A stretch of 64,000 nt of DNA, from contig NZ_BIXZ01000001.1 of the NCBI RefSeq assembly GCF_005406125.1, positions 248,001 to 312,000 of the forward strand, in the 5' to 3' direction. This DNA comes from Haloarcula mannanilytica (lineage in GTDB: Archaea; Halobacteriota; Halobacteria; Halobacteriales; Haloarculaceae). Under the pieces are notes generated by a model. That model ran no database searches. It was given only the letters and a program-made list of their open reading frames with translations, and was not told the origin of the DNA. Of this stretch, positions 50,826 to 58,834 are shown piece by piece (within the stretch, counting starts at the first letter, position 1; each line of letters opens with the position of its first letter). The position numbers and the translations under genes are program-made.

Positions 50826-53162
50826 ATGGTCGATTTTACTCGACGACAGGTACTATCGAAATCGGTGGCTGCTGCGCTTGGGGCCAGCGTCATCGGTGTG
50901 GCAAGTGGTGACGAAGTCGAAGAATCCGATACACCCGGCGCGCCGAGCGTTAAGGGGGAACTCAAGCGGTTCTCCACGACGGCCTTTGGGGCCGAGGTAA
51001 CAGGACCGTTCGTTTTCCAGGACGGGTCGCTGCTGTACAGCCTCCAGCATCCTGAGGGGGGAAACCCCGAGCCGTTCGGAACCGCCGGTATCGGCTACTT
51101 CAGCGGCTTCCAGTTCGAACTCGACGGGGACAACGACGACTTCGACGAACTGGGGACGCCACAGACCGAGGCGGAACAGCGACGGGTCCGGTCGGGCAAC
51201 GGTGAGTACACCATCTTCGCCCACGGCCGTGACGAAATCAACGGCGGCGAGGAGCGCCTCGGCGTCACGCAGACGCCGGACGGCATGGACATCACGCTGG
51301 ACAATTTAAACGGGACACAGTACGGGGCCGCCGCGACGAACCCCGACTGCAACCAGTTCGTCCCGACGAACGACGAGGGGACCGAGGGCTACCTCTTCAC
51401 CAACTGGGAGAACAGCCCGGGCAACGTCAGCCGAATCCCACTGAGCCAGACGCAGGGCGGCGAGTGGGAAGCCGACCTCGATGACGCGCTCAACCTGGCG
51501 AACACGGAGCCGCTCCGCGAACTCGGTGGCACCCGGATCAACTGCTACGGCGACCTCAGTCCGTGGGGGACGATGATATCCTCCGAGGAGAACTACGCCC
51601 ACCCGCGCGTCTCGCTGACCAACCAGGTCGGCGACATCGTCGACGCCGGCACCGGCAAGGGACGCATCGGCGGCTGCCAGTTCTGGAACCGGCCGAACCC
51701 GACCGGTATCCAGAGCGCCGTCGATGACTACTACGGCGACGAGTCCTGGGGCATCCAGGGGTACTGGGCGCTGGACGGCGTGGAGTTCCTCGCGTACTAC
51801 CTCGGTGCCGAGCAGGCCGACCAGACCGACTACATCAACACCATCCAGCCGATAACCGACGTGTACCCGAACCCGTACCGCTACGGCTACCATATCGATG
51901 TCCGCGAGCCGACGGCCGACCCGCCACAGCCGATTAAATACTACGTGATGGGGCGGGCGTCGTGGGAGGCCCCGAACATCCAGGCCGACGAGCAGACCGT
52001 CTACGGCTGTTCCGACGGCGACAGCAAGGGCATCTACAAGTTCGTCGCCGACGAGCCGATTCCGAGCTACGAGGACCCGATGGACGTGGCGGGAACGCTG
52101 TACGCGCCAAAGATCACCAACGCACAGGCCAACGCCTCGATGGTCGGCACACGGAAATCCCCGGCGCAGTACCCGCTCGAAATCGAATGGATGCCGCTGG
52201 GTCACGCGAGCAATGCGGAAATCGAGGAATGGATCGCCGAGTACGACGGTATCACGCAGGCCGACTACCTCGAAACCCACGCCGAAACCGACTGGGAAGA
52301 GGACCTCGAAGCGGCCCTCGAAGAAGCCGACCAAGCTGTCGTCGAGGACGGGAACCAGAACTACATCACGAACGAGGAAATCGTCGAGTGGGCCGACCAG
52401 TACTATACCGAAGGCCACGACGGCGTTGACGAGGAACTCCGCCGCGTGCCGTTCCTCGAAACCCGCGCCGCGGCCAAGGAAATCGGCGCATCCATCGAGT
52501 TCAACAAAGCCGAGGGCGTCGACAGCAGGGACGGCGCTGGACCCGGCGACCCGGTCTACTTCGGCATCTCGGAGTTCAACGACGACCTCGCCAACGACAC
52601 CGGCGACATCCAGATGGACCGCGTCGACGGCGGCATCGTCTACCGCGGCGAACTCGAAGAGGACTACAATATCTCGACGCTCGAACCTGTTATCGTCGGA
52701 CCGGACTTCACCGACGAACCGGAAGACGCCGACGACGCGCTCCGCAACGTCGACAACGTCTACGTGATGGACGACGGTCGCGTCCTCTGCTGTGAGGACG
52801 GCTTCGGTGGCCCCGCCCGCACCTACCCCAACGACGGCCTCTACGTCTACGAACCGCCGGAATCCGAAGAGGACGAAGAGGAAACAGAAGACGGTGAGGA
52901 AACAGAAGACGGAGAGGAAACCGAGGACGAGGAGGAGACCGAGAACGGAGAGGAAGAGACTGAATCGCCGGGCAACAGCACAGACGCACCCGACAACACC
53001 GAGACCCCGGGGAACAGCACTGACACCCCCGGAAACAGTACCGACGCGCCAGGCAACAGTACTCCTGGTAACAGCACTGACGCTCCTGGCAACAGCACTG
53101 CCACGCCCGGCAACGGCAACAGCACTGCCACGCCTGGCAACGGCAACAGCACCGGTAGCTAA
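50826..53162 (+). CDS. PhoX-like (DUF839) secreted phosphatase, paralogue with acidic repeat tail
   Basis: A 778-residue Tat-exported protein (MVDFTRRQVLSKSVAAALGA), closely related to the PhoX at 47009. The first 85 residues differ at only a handful of positions, and the metal-site region reads CYGDLSPWGTMISSEENYAH. The DUF839 domain runs to about residue 675. Instead of cohesin and dockerin, the tail has an acidic stretch with repeats of EETEDGE (about 677-715) and an NSTDTPGNSTDAPGNST-type repeat region (about 720-778), rich in sequons. No membrane helix follows, so it is probably secreted or held by charge. It arose by tandem duplication including the promoter. Confidence 0.88.
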   Translation: MVDFTRRQVLSKSVAAALGASVIGVASGDEVEESDTPGAPSVKGELKRFSTTAFGAEVTGPFVFQDGSLLYSLQHPEGGNPEPFGTAGIGYFSGFQFELDGDNDDFDELGTPQTEAEQRRVRSGNGEYTIFAHGRDEINGGEERLGVTQTPDGMDITLDNLNGTQYGAAATNPDCNQFVPTNDEGTEGYLFTNWENSPGNVSRIPLSQTQGGEWEADLDDALNLANTEPLRELGGTRINCYGDLSPWGTMISSEENYAHPRVSLTNQVGDIVDAGTGKGRIGGCQFWNRPNPTGIQSAVDDYYGDESWGIQGYWALDGVEFLAYYLGAEQADQTDYINTIQPITDVYPNPYRYGYHIDVREPTADPPQPIKYYVMGRASWEAPNIQADEQTVYGCSDGDSKGIYKFVADEPIPSYEDPMDVAGTLYAPKITNAQANASMVGTRKSPAQYPLEIEWMPLGHASNAEIEEWIAEYDGITQADYLETHAETDWEEDLEAALEEADQAVVEDGNQNYITNEEIVEWADQYYTEGHDGVDEELRRVPFLETRAAAKEIGASIEFNKAEGVDSRDGAGPGDPVYFGISEFNDDLANDTGDIQMDRVDGGIVYRGELEEDYNISTLEPVIVGPDFTDEPEDADDALRNVDNVYVMDDGRVLCCEDGFGGPARTYPNDGLYVYEPPESEEDEEETEDGEETEDGEETEDEEETENGEEETESPGNSTDAPDNTETPGNSTDTPGNSTDAPGNSTPGNSTDAPGNSTATPGNGNSTATPGNGNSTGS
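52853..53162 (+). repeat. Degenerate tandem repeats coding for the acidic and PGNST tail
   Basis: Within the PhoX paralogue the DNA is built of short repeats: GAGGAAACAGAAGACGG-type units (coding EETEDGE), then GGCAACAGCACTGCCACGCC-like units (coding PGNSTATPGNGNS). These are in-frame coding repeats, prone to length change by slippage. They are not a CRISPR array, as there are no unique spacers of regular length. Confidence 0.75.
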
Positions 53163-53221
53163 CGGGTCGGGACCGCCGACTCGGCACCATCTGAACACAC
53201 GAACTCCCCAATTTTACCATA

Positions 53222-53644
53222 ATGGCGCAGACCGACAACTCGAACACAGTAACGGACATGGAGACGTATCGTGAGTACATCCTCGGCGTTCGAATCGTCG
53301 AGTGGACCACAGCCGACGGCGAGGTCCGGTATCGCTTCGAGGCCCCGGACCACCAGGGCGTCAAGTTCGACGACCCCGAGATGGCGACGCTGTACGCTGA
53401 CGTGTACTTCGACGCGAACGGCTTCCAGGAAGCCGGAACCGGCGAACGCGGCGTGCCGCCGACGGTTATCCAGGCCGGCCGCGATACGCTCGTCGCCTAC
53501 TTCCTCACGCAGGACGGGGTCGATGTCCACTGGGCGGCGTCGTTCTACGGCGAGAAACCGGAGAAGATCGAGCGGTACGCGTCACGCGTCCGCAAGCGGT
53601 CGAAGAAGATCCGCGACGGGGCAAAAGAGCAGGGCCACGCCTGA
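53222..53644 (+). CDS. Conserved haloarchaeal protein of unknown function
   Basis: A 140-residue protein starting MAQTDNSNTVTDMETYREYI. Its beta-rich centre includes RIVEWTTADGEVRYRFEAPD and DTLVAYFLTQDGVDVHWAAS. It ends with a basic helix (KIERYASRVRKRSKKIRDG), unusual in this acidic proteome and possibly nucleic-acid or membrane-lipid binding. There is no signal peptide or membrane helix. It starts 60 bases after the second PhoX on the same strand, but there is no clear functional tie. I do not recognise the family. Confidence 0.7.
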   Translation: MAQTDNSNTVTDMETYREYILGVRIVEWTTADGEVRYRFEAPDHQGVKFDDPEMATLYADVYFDANGFQEAGTGERGVPPTVIQAGRDTLVAYFLTQDGVDVHWAASFYGEKPEKIERYASRVRKRSKKIRDGAKEQGHA

Positions 53645-53886
53645 AAAAGGCGATGCCGTGCCCGATGAATGTGCCGTTCCGGTTCAAACGCCGTCTGAAG
53701 AAGTGAATAACAAGACGGTATCGACCGAACTCCGCATTTAGAATTCGACGTAAATATACACCCTCCGAACCAGAAATTACATATCGGAAATCTCCGTTTC
53801 TAGGCCGAGGTGCGGAGATCGGACAGCGGAACGAGAGCTTTTTCCGGTCGGCAGTGACACCGTGAGGTAATGGTTGGAGGGCAGTG

Positions 53887-55422
53887 ATGTCGGTTCGCGT
53901 CGACTGGCGACAGAGCGTCGCCTTCACCGGCACAGTACTCAAGTATCTGGCCGTGACGATGCTCGTTCCGCTGGCTATCAGTCTCCTCTACGGGGAGGAT
54001 ATCGTCACGTTTCTGGTCTCTATCGCGGTCACAGTGTCTATCGGGCTTACGCTGGAACGACTCAGCCCCGACCCCGACCTCGGCCCGCGCGAGGCGCTCC
54101 TGTTCGTCGCCCTCTCGTGGGGGGCCGTCGCTGTCGTCGGCGCAATACCCTACATGATCGCGGGCTGGGGGACTGAGTCGGCACTGGGCCATCCTGTGCA
54201 CGCGCTGTTCGAGTCGATGTCGGGCTTCACGACGACCGGGGCGACGGTCACCGATGAGATATCTTTCGCCCGTCACTCCCACGCGCTGTTGCTGTGGCGA
54301 CAGCTCACCCAGTGGCTGGGCGGCATGGGTATCATCGTCCTGATGGTCGCTATCCTCCCCGAAGCAGCGGTCAACGGTGCGCAACTGATTGAGTCGGAAG
54401 CGCCCGGTCCCGAACTCCAGAAGCTCACCCCGAAGATAGCCGAGACTGCGCGGCTACTGTGGCTGTTCTATCTCGGATTTACGGTGCTGCTCGTCCTCAT
54501 CCTTCTCGTCCTCGGCCAGACATCGCTGGCTCCAAACATGAACGCGTACAACGCTGTCGCCCACGGATTTTCCACGTTACCGACCGGCGGATTCTCCCCG
54601 CAGGCGGAAAGCATCGCGGCGTTCTCTCCGGCTATCCAATGGGTCATCATTCCGTTCATGCTCGTCGCTGGGACGAACTTCGCGCTGTTTTACCTCCTGT
54701 TGCAGAACGACTACGCCGCCTTCCTGCAGGACCGCGAACTCCAGGCGTATCTCGGTGCGAACGCCGGCGTGGCCGTCATCCTCTGGGGGCTGCTCTTTAC
54801 CGGGTCCGCTCCGCCGTTGGAACTCGGCGGCGTTACTCAGGGCGCACTGGAGAACTCGCTTCGGCAAGCGACGTTCCAGGTCGCGTCGCTGTTGAACTCG
54901 ACCGGATACGCGACGAGCAACTTCGCACAGTGGGGCAACACCGCAAAGGGCGTCCTGCTGTTTGCGATGTTCATCGGCGGCTCCGCGGGGTCGACCGGTG
55001 GCGGTATCAAAATCGTCCGCTGGCTCGTCGTGTTCAAGGGCATCCGACGGCAACTGTTCACCACGGCCCATCCCAGCGCCGTCAAGCCCGTTCGACTTGG
55101 CGGGCAGGTCATCGACGAAAACGCTGTGACCGCGATATACGGATTTACGCTGGTGTATCTGCTGACCCTCGGTGTAGCGACGGTAGTGCTGCTGCTCGAT
55201 GCAGGGCGGGTCGGGCTGGAACTGACAGTGTTCGAGGCGATGAGCGCGAGCCTGGCGACCATCGGCAACATCGGCCCGGGCTTTGGCTTCCTTGGCCCGT
55301 TCGGGAGTTACACCGACTTTCCACACACCAGCAAGCTACTGATGATCTTCCTGATGTGGCTCGGCCGACTGGAGATCATTCCGGTGCTGGTGATTTTCAC
55401 CGGGGCGTTCTGGAACGAGTAA
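53887..55422 (+). CDS. trkH: TrkH-family potassium uptake protein
   Basis: A 511-residue membrane channel subunit of a Trk/Ktr K+ uptake system, essential to the salt-in strategy. The four selectivity-filter loops can be read in order: MSGFTTTGATV, STLPTGGFSP, LNSTGYATSNF and LATIGNIGPGFGFLGP, each with its central Gly. The gate region has IGGSAGSTGGGIKIVRWLVV. The ATG at 53887 follows an in-frame GTG at 53884; the ATG is preferred. There is no trkA gene next to it, so the regulatory partner must be encoded elsewhere. Confidence 0.93.
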   Translation: MSVRVDWRQSVAFTGTVLKYLAVTMLVPLAISLLYGEDIVTFLVSIAVTVSIGLTLERLSPDPDLGPREALLFVALSWGAVAVVGAIPYMIAGWGTESALGHPVHALFESMSGFTTTGATVTDEISFARHSHALLLWRQLTQWLGGMGIIVLMVAILPEAAVNGAQLIESEAPGPELQKLTPKIAETARLLWLFYLGFTVLLVLILLVLGQTSLAPNMNAYNAVAHGFSTLPTGGFSPQAESIAAFSPAIQWVIIPFMLVAGTNFALFYLLLQNDYAAFLQDRELQAYLGANAGVAVILWGLLFTGSAPPLELGGVTQGALENSLRQATFQVASLLNSTGYATSNFAQWGNTAKGVLLFAMFIGGSAGSTGGGIKIVRWLVVFKGIRRQLFTTAHPSAVKPVRLGGQVIDENAVTAIYGFTLVYLLTLGVATVVLLLDAGRVGLELTVFEAMSASLATIGNIGPGFGFLGPFGSYTDFPHTSKLLMIFLMWLGRLEIIPVLVIFTGAFWNE

Positions 55423-55534
55423 CCAGACACTCGCCCCTCTGGTGCCCCTGGCTAGCTGTTTGTTATAGTTGTTTGATCTGTTGGCCCAGGCCCCGTCCCA
55501 AATCACTATACTCTCCCCGGCAGACAGTCCTGAT

Positions 55535-55669
55535 ATGGCACCGCTCACTGCTCAGTTCGACCATCCGGCCTGGCTGACAGCCGCCGGGACGCTCGCAGGC
55601 TACGGCCTCATCCTCCTGTTCATGTTCCTGCTGCTATTCATCGTCCCCTATCTCCTGTTCCCGGCTTGA
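55535..55669 (+). CDS. Small single-pass membrane protein
   Basis: A 44-residue protein starting MAPLTAQFDHPAWLTAAGTL and ending in a long hydrophobic helix (YGLILLFMFLLLFIVPYLLF). An AT-rich ATCACTATAC stretch lies about 27-35 bases before the ATG, as for a leaderless promoter. Such tiny membrane proteins are common in haloarchaea and the role is unknown. It converges with the membrane protein gene at 55690 (20-base gap). Confidence 0.58.
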   Translation: MAPLTAQFDHPAWLTAAGTLAGYGLILLFMFLLLFIVPYLLFPA

Positions 55670-55689
55670 ACGAGCCAGTACTGCGGCGG

Positions 55690-56127
55690 CTACTCGTATC
55701 TTGAATCGATGAGAAACCCGAGCGAGATGAGTCCACAGACCATCGAGAGGAAGCCGACGGTGACGAGTCCGAACGGCGGGTCGTCTCCGGGGTAGGTCGC
55801 GAGTCGGCCAAAGGCCCCAACGGTGATAGCCCACAGCCCGACGGTCAGTATGAGGTCCGCGTACGCATTCCAAGCGTCTTCGACCGCTGGTTCGACACGA
55901 GCGAGCCACCAGCCGGGTGTCTCAGCATCTGTCGATGGGCCCCGACCCAGGAGCTGCCGAAACGCGGGCCGGCCACCGGCGGCGACGAGCGCAGCGGTCG
56001 AAAGCACTGCAACTCCGGCGAAAACGGACGCTGGAACCGACCGAAAGCGCAGCAACAGGAACAGCGCGACGTAGCCCAGGACGGCGATGCCCGCCGCAAG
56101 TCCCCGCAACGTTTCACTGACACTCAT
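55690..56127 (-). CDS. Multi-pass membrane protein
   Basis: A 145-residue protein starting MSVSETLRGLAAGIAVLGYV. Four hydrophobic helices are visible: residues 8-28, 35-55, a segment with LILTVGLWAITVGAFGRLAT, and a final FGLVTVGFLSMVCGLISLGF. Short charged loops separate them. I do not recognise the family. An in-frame start at 56223 would add an unlikely polar stretch. It is divergent from the shikimate kinase gene. Confidence 0.66.
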   Translation of the reverse strand: MSVSETLRGLAAGIAVLGYVALFLLLRFRSVPASVFAGVAVLSTAALVAAGGRPAFRQLLGRGPSTDAETPGWWLARVEPAVEDAWNAYADLILTVGLWAITVGAFGRLATYPGDDPPFGLVTVGFLSMVCGLISLGFLIDSRYE

Positions 56128-56270
56128 TTCTCGTATGCTGACCCCGTTCGAATCGGCCGGTACAGCGTCGCCCGTCTTAATTGGTTCACTAGCGGCGCGA
56201 CTGCCGCGGTAAACCGATCCCACACAGGGTATCGCAGTTAGTAAATAGGTCGGCGAGGGAGTACACGTCG

Positions 56271-57149
56271 ATGGAAGGGAAGGCAGCAGCGCCCGCAGCA
56301 GGGACGGTCCTCAACGCGCTGGCGACCGGCCGCGGCGCGGCGTTTGCTATCGACGAGTACACGACAGCCACCGTCGAGCTCTCGACCGAGACCGAGGGCG
56401 TCACCGGCGAGGTCGCCGATGTGCCGGACGCCGACACGCGGCTCATCGAGCGCTGCGTCGAGTACGTCATCGACGCCCACGGCGGCCCACAGAACGTGGG
56501 CGTGCCGGCGGTCTCCGGCGGCACTGTCCGCACCGAGAGCGAGGTCCCGATGGCCTCGGGGCTCAAAAGCTCCAGTGCGGCCGCGAACGCGACCGTCATG
56601 GCGACGCTCGACGCGCTCGACGCGACCGAGCGGATGAGCCGGGAGGACATGGCCCGCCTCGGCGTCATGGCCGCCCGCGACGTTGGCGTCACCGTCACCG
56701 GGGCCTTCGACGACGCCTCGGCGTCGATGCTGGGCGGCGTCACCGTCACCGACAACGAAGACGACGCGCTTCTGGCCCGCGAGGAAATCGACTGGGACGT
56801 GCTGGTCTGGACGCCGCCGGAACAGTCCTTCAGCGCCGACGCTGATGTCGAGCGCTGTCGACAGATCGCACCGATGGCCCGCCTCGTCGAAGACCTCGCG
56901 CTCGACGGCGACTACCAGCGAGCGATGACGGTCAACGGCCTCGCGTTCTCCGCCGCACTGGATTTCGAGACGGACCCGGTACTCGACGCGCTCCAGCACG
57001 TCGAGGGCGTCTCGCTGTCCGGGACGGGGCCGTCCTTTACCGCCGTTGGTGAGCGGGCGGCGCTCGAAGCCGTACAGGACGCCTGGGACGAGCGACCCGG
57101 CGAGACCTGGCTGACGACGACACAAACCGAGGGAACACACACAGTATGA
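56271..57149 (+). CDS. aroK: Shikimate kinase, archaeal GHMP type
   Basis: A 292-residue GHMP-kinase-fold enzyme that phosphorylates shikimate in the aromatic amino-acid pathway. It is not homologous to bacterial AroK. It starts MEGKAAAPAAGTVLNALATG. The ATP-binding loop PMASGLKSSSAAANA is the GHMP motif 2, and VSLSGTGPSFTAVGE is motif 3. Its TGA overlaps the chorismate mutase ATG by 4 bases, so the two steps around chorismate are coupled. The call is firm from length, motifs and neighbour. Confidence 0.93.
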   Translation: MEGKAAAPAAGTVLNALATGRGAAFAIDEYTTATVELSTETEGVTGEVADVPDADTRLIERCVEYVIDAHGGPQNVGVPAVSGGTVRTESEVPMASGLKSSSAAANATVMATLDALDATERMSREDMARLGVMAARDVGVTVTGAFDDASASMLGGVTVTDNEDDALLAREEIDWDVLVWTPPEQSFSADADVERCRQIAPMARLVEDLALDGDYQRAMTVNGLAFSAALDFETDPVLDALQHVEGVSLSGTGPSFTAVGERAALEAVQDAWDERPGETWLTTTQTEGTHTV

Positions 57150-57439
57150 GCACGAACCCGAACCCAGAGGACATGTCGCTGGACGAACTGCGCGACGAAA
57201 TCCGGACTATCGACCGCGAGATCGTCGAGAAGATCGCACAGCGAACCTACGTGGCCGATACCATCGCACAGGTCAAAGACGAGAAGGGACTGCCGACCAC
57301 TGACGAACAGCAGGAACAGGCCGTGATGGACCGCGCTGGCGACAACGCTGAGCAGTTCGATGTCGACGCGAATCTCGTGAAAGCGATTTTCCGGTTACTG
57401 ATCGAACTGAACAAAGTCGAACAGCGTGAATCCCGGTAG
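57146..57439 (+). CDS. Chorismate mutase
   Basis: A 97-residue AroQ-type helical mutase converting chorismate to prephenate. It starts MSTNPNPEDMSLDELRDEIR. The active-site pattern is intact: LRDEIRTIDREIVEKIAQRT (Arg, Asp and Gln/Lys positions), then VKDEKGLPTTDEQQEQAVMD. It ends in IFRLLIELNKVEQRESR. It is translationally coupled to shikimate kinase by a 4-base overlap. It is a single domain with no prephenate dehydratase or dehydrogenase fusion. It converges with the carbonic anhydrase gene (2-base gap). Confidence 0.94.
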   Translation: MSTNPNPEDMSLDELRDEIRTIDREIVEKIAQRTYVADTIAQVKDEKGLPTTDEQQEQAVMDRAGDNAEQFDVDANLVKAIFRLLIELNKVEQRESR

Positions 57440-57441
57440 TA

Positions 57442-58122
57442 CTAGTACGCCCAGAGACGGTTGATCCGCGAATCGATATCAGGATGTGCTGTTCGGAGCG
57501 TGTCGACATCGGTTTCGCCGTCAACGTTGATAACGTGGATTTCACCCCGCTGGCCGTCGTACGCGTCCTGAAAATCGTAGACGACGCCGAACACGTCGAC
57601 CGCATCGGGAACGTCGTCGCTATCGCTGAGGAATTCGACTTGTCTGTCGACGTTGTATTCGACGAGTCGATTGATAGCGTCCGCCCGCTCGATATCATCG
57701 GGGAGCAGTTCCACTCCGGGCGCGAGGTGCGGTTTGAGAACGCTGAGACAGTGCTCGATGCCCGCCGGTTCGTCGAGCCCGTCCGTCAGGTCGTCGTAGG
57801 TCGCCGTCACCGCGCCACAGCCGGTGTGCCCGACGACAACGGCGGTTTCAGTCATCGTGTGTTCGATCGGATACAACACGTCGCCAGACACCGCCTCGCC
57901 GGATGCAGTCCGCTGGATGACTCGATTCCCGATGTTGCTACACGTAAAGAGGTGGCCCGGTTCGTCGTTGCCCCACATGTGGTCCTGCAGGACACGCGAA
58001 TCGGAGCAACAGACCGTGACAGCGTCCGGCGTTTGCGAGTGCTGGACGCTATCGAACCGGTCCCGGAACGCCGCCGCGTGGTCGGCGTTTCCGGCAAGTA
58101 AATCGTACAGGAGCTGACTCAT
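57442..58122 (-). CDS. Beta-carbonic anhydrase
   Basis: A 226-residue zinc enzyme starting MSQLLYDLLAGNADHAAAFR. The zinc and catalytic set is complete: TVCCSDSRVLQDH (Cys, Asp-Arg dyad) and VVVGHTGCGAVTATY (His and Cys), plus LFTCSNIGNRV. It interconverts CO2 and bicarbonate. This could supply the carboxylase whose beta subunit is encoded at 38644, though they are not linked. The start at 58122 is preferred over 58143 because the family begins near there. Confidence 0.92.
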   Translation of the reverse strand: MSQLLYDLLAGNADHAAAFRDRFDSVQHSQTPDAVTVCCSDSRVLQDHMWGNDEPGHLFTCSNIGNRVIQRTASGEAVSGDVLYPIEHTMTETAVVVGHTGCGAVTATYDDLTDGLDEPAGIEHCLSVLKPHLAPGVELLPDDIERADAINRLVEYNVDRQVEFLSDSDDVPDAVDVFGVVYDFQDAYDGQRGEIHVINVDGETDVDTLRTAHPDIDSRINRLWAY

Positions 58123-58333
58123 GCGTGGGCAGATACCCGCCATGAAGTAAACTCATTGGGCTGGTGCAGTGGTGACTGCGCACAGTCTTCTGTCGGGGCC
58201 GAAAGAGTTTATCAATCTATTGTAGCATCTATCCAGATGATTTCAAATAACGGAGCCCGCCACCACCACAAACTGCCAGTACAAGGATGAGACGCACTAC
58301 TGTCTTGCGGTTGTAGTTATTTGAGTAAGGGAA
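58123..58333. other. Intergenic region between carbonic anhydrase and tRNA-Trp
   Basis: About 210 bases with no supportable gene. Both neighbours read on the minus strand. A short minus-strand frame with a hydrophobic stretch (RLILVLAVCGGGG) occurs at about 58240-58300, but it has only a GTG start and no upstream ATG. Confidence 0.4.
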
Positions 58334-58514
58334 TGGGGTCGGAGGGATTTGAACCCCCGATCGGCTGATATCTCCGTCCTGCGCCTCGGAACTCCAGAGG
58401 GTCATCGTTGCGAGCCGGTGATCAGCCGGCCGCTCAGTATATCAGCCCTTGGAGTGTCGTCCCAGGCGCGTGGCCTCTGGAGTCAGCCGCCTTCCCGGAC
58501 TAGGCCACGACCCC
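58334..58514 (-). tRNA. tRNA-Trp (CCA) with a 107-base intron
   Basis: On the minus strand, exon 1 (58514-58477, 38 bases) carries GGGGTCG and GGCTGACTCCAG with anticodon CCA at 58480-58478. Exon 2 (58369-58334, 36 bases) carries ATCAGC, the T-arm with GGTTCAAATCC, and CGACCCC plus discriminator A. The mature 74-base tRNA folds fully: acceptor GGGGTCG/CGACCCC and anticodon stem GCTGA/TCAGC. The intron sits between 37 and 38, the known archaeal site, and would be cut by the splicing endonuclease and joined by RtcB. Exon borders are approximate to one or two bases. Confidence 0.93.
58370..58476 (-). ncRNA. tRNA-Trp intron acting as box C/D-like 2'-O-methylation guide
   Basis: Two antisense elements to the same pre-tRNA lie in the intron. 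GGCTGATAT (plus 58439-58447) sits one base before a D'-like CTGA (58434-58437). It pairs with exon 2, placing U39 opposite the fifth base upstream of the box. CCTCTGGAGT (plus 58391-58400) lies just before a degenerate D box CCGA (58386-58389). It pairs with ACTCCAGAGG and places C34 opposite the fifth base upstream. A C'-like CGATGAC is at 58401-58407. This matches the guide described for the Haloferax volcanii pre-tRNA-Trp intron. The first C box is weak. Confidence 0.75.
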
Positions 58515-58568
58515 GCACTCCGGCGTATGCCCAGCCCTGATAAAGGGATTTCGATTGGCAGACGGCAG

Positions 58569-58796
58569 TCAGTCGCGGTCGGTGTCAGACCAGTCACACT
58601 CCTGGCACTTGTAGCCGGTGACAAACTCCATGGCAGAGGGCATATACCCTACGGAGATGACGTTCTCGCCGCATTCCGGGCAGTCGTCGGCAGCATCTTC
58701 GATCGGTTCGGCGTCCATGACGCTCTCGCCTTCGATGAGTTCGGCCAGGCTCTCGGGGGTCTGCATCCGCCCCTGCACAACGCGGTTATCTCCCAT
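58569..58796 (-). CDS. Zinc-ribbon protein (DUF5795-like)
   Basis: A 75-residue protein starting MGDNRVVQGRMQTPESLAEL. The C-terminal half is a zinc ribbon: CPEC (39-42) and CQEC (64-67), with the sequence VTGYKCQECDWSDTDRD closing it. It matches the haloarchaeal DUF5795 family (from memory). The function is unknown. It lies 38 bases from the DUF5794 membrane protein gene on the same strand, a pairing that suggests shared function or control. Confidence 0.8.
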   Translation of the reverse strand: MGDNRVVQGRMQTPESLAELIEGESVMDAEPIEDAADDCPECGENVISVGYMPSAMEFVTGYKCQECDWSDTDRD

Positions 58797-58834
58797 ACCA
58801 GAGGGCCGGGCCTGACGGGCCTAAAAGTTCTCCA

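Noticed and set aside
52853-53160. Possible CRISPR-like array from regular GGCAACAG repeats
   Set aside because: The repeats are in-frame coding units of the PhoX tail, too short and without unique spacers.
51306-53198. A 630-codon minus-strand frame opposite the second PhoX gene
   Set aside because: It is antisense to a clear Tat-exported phosphatase; its valine- and arginine-rich translation has no recognisable domain.
58230-58310. Short minus-strand frame with a hydrophobic stretch between carbonic anhydrase and tRNA-Trp
   Set aside because: It has only a GTG start, about 22 residues and no promoter element at the right distance.
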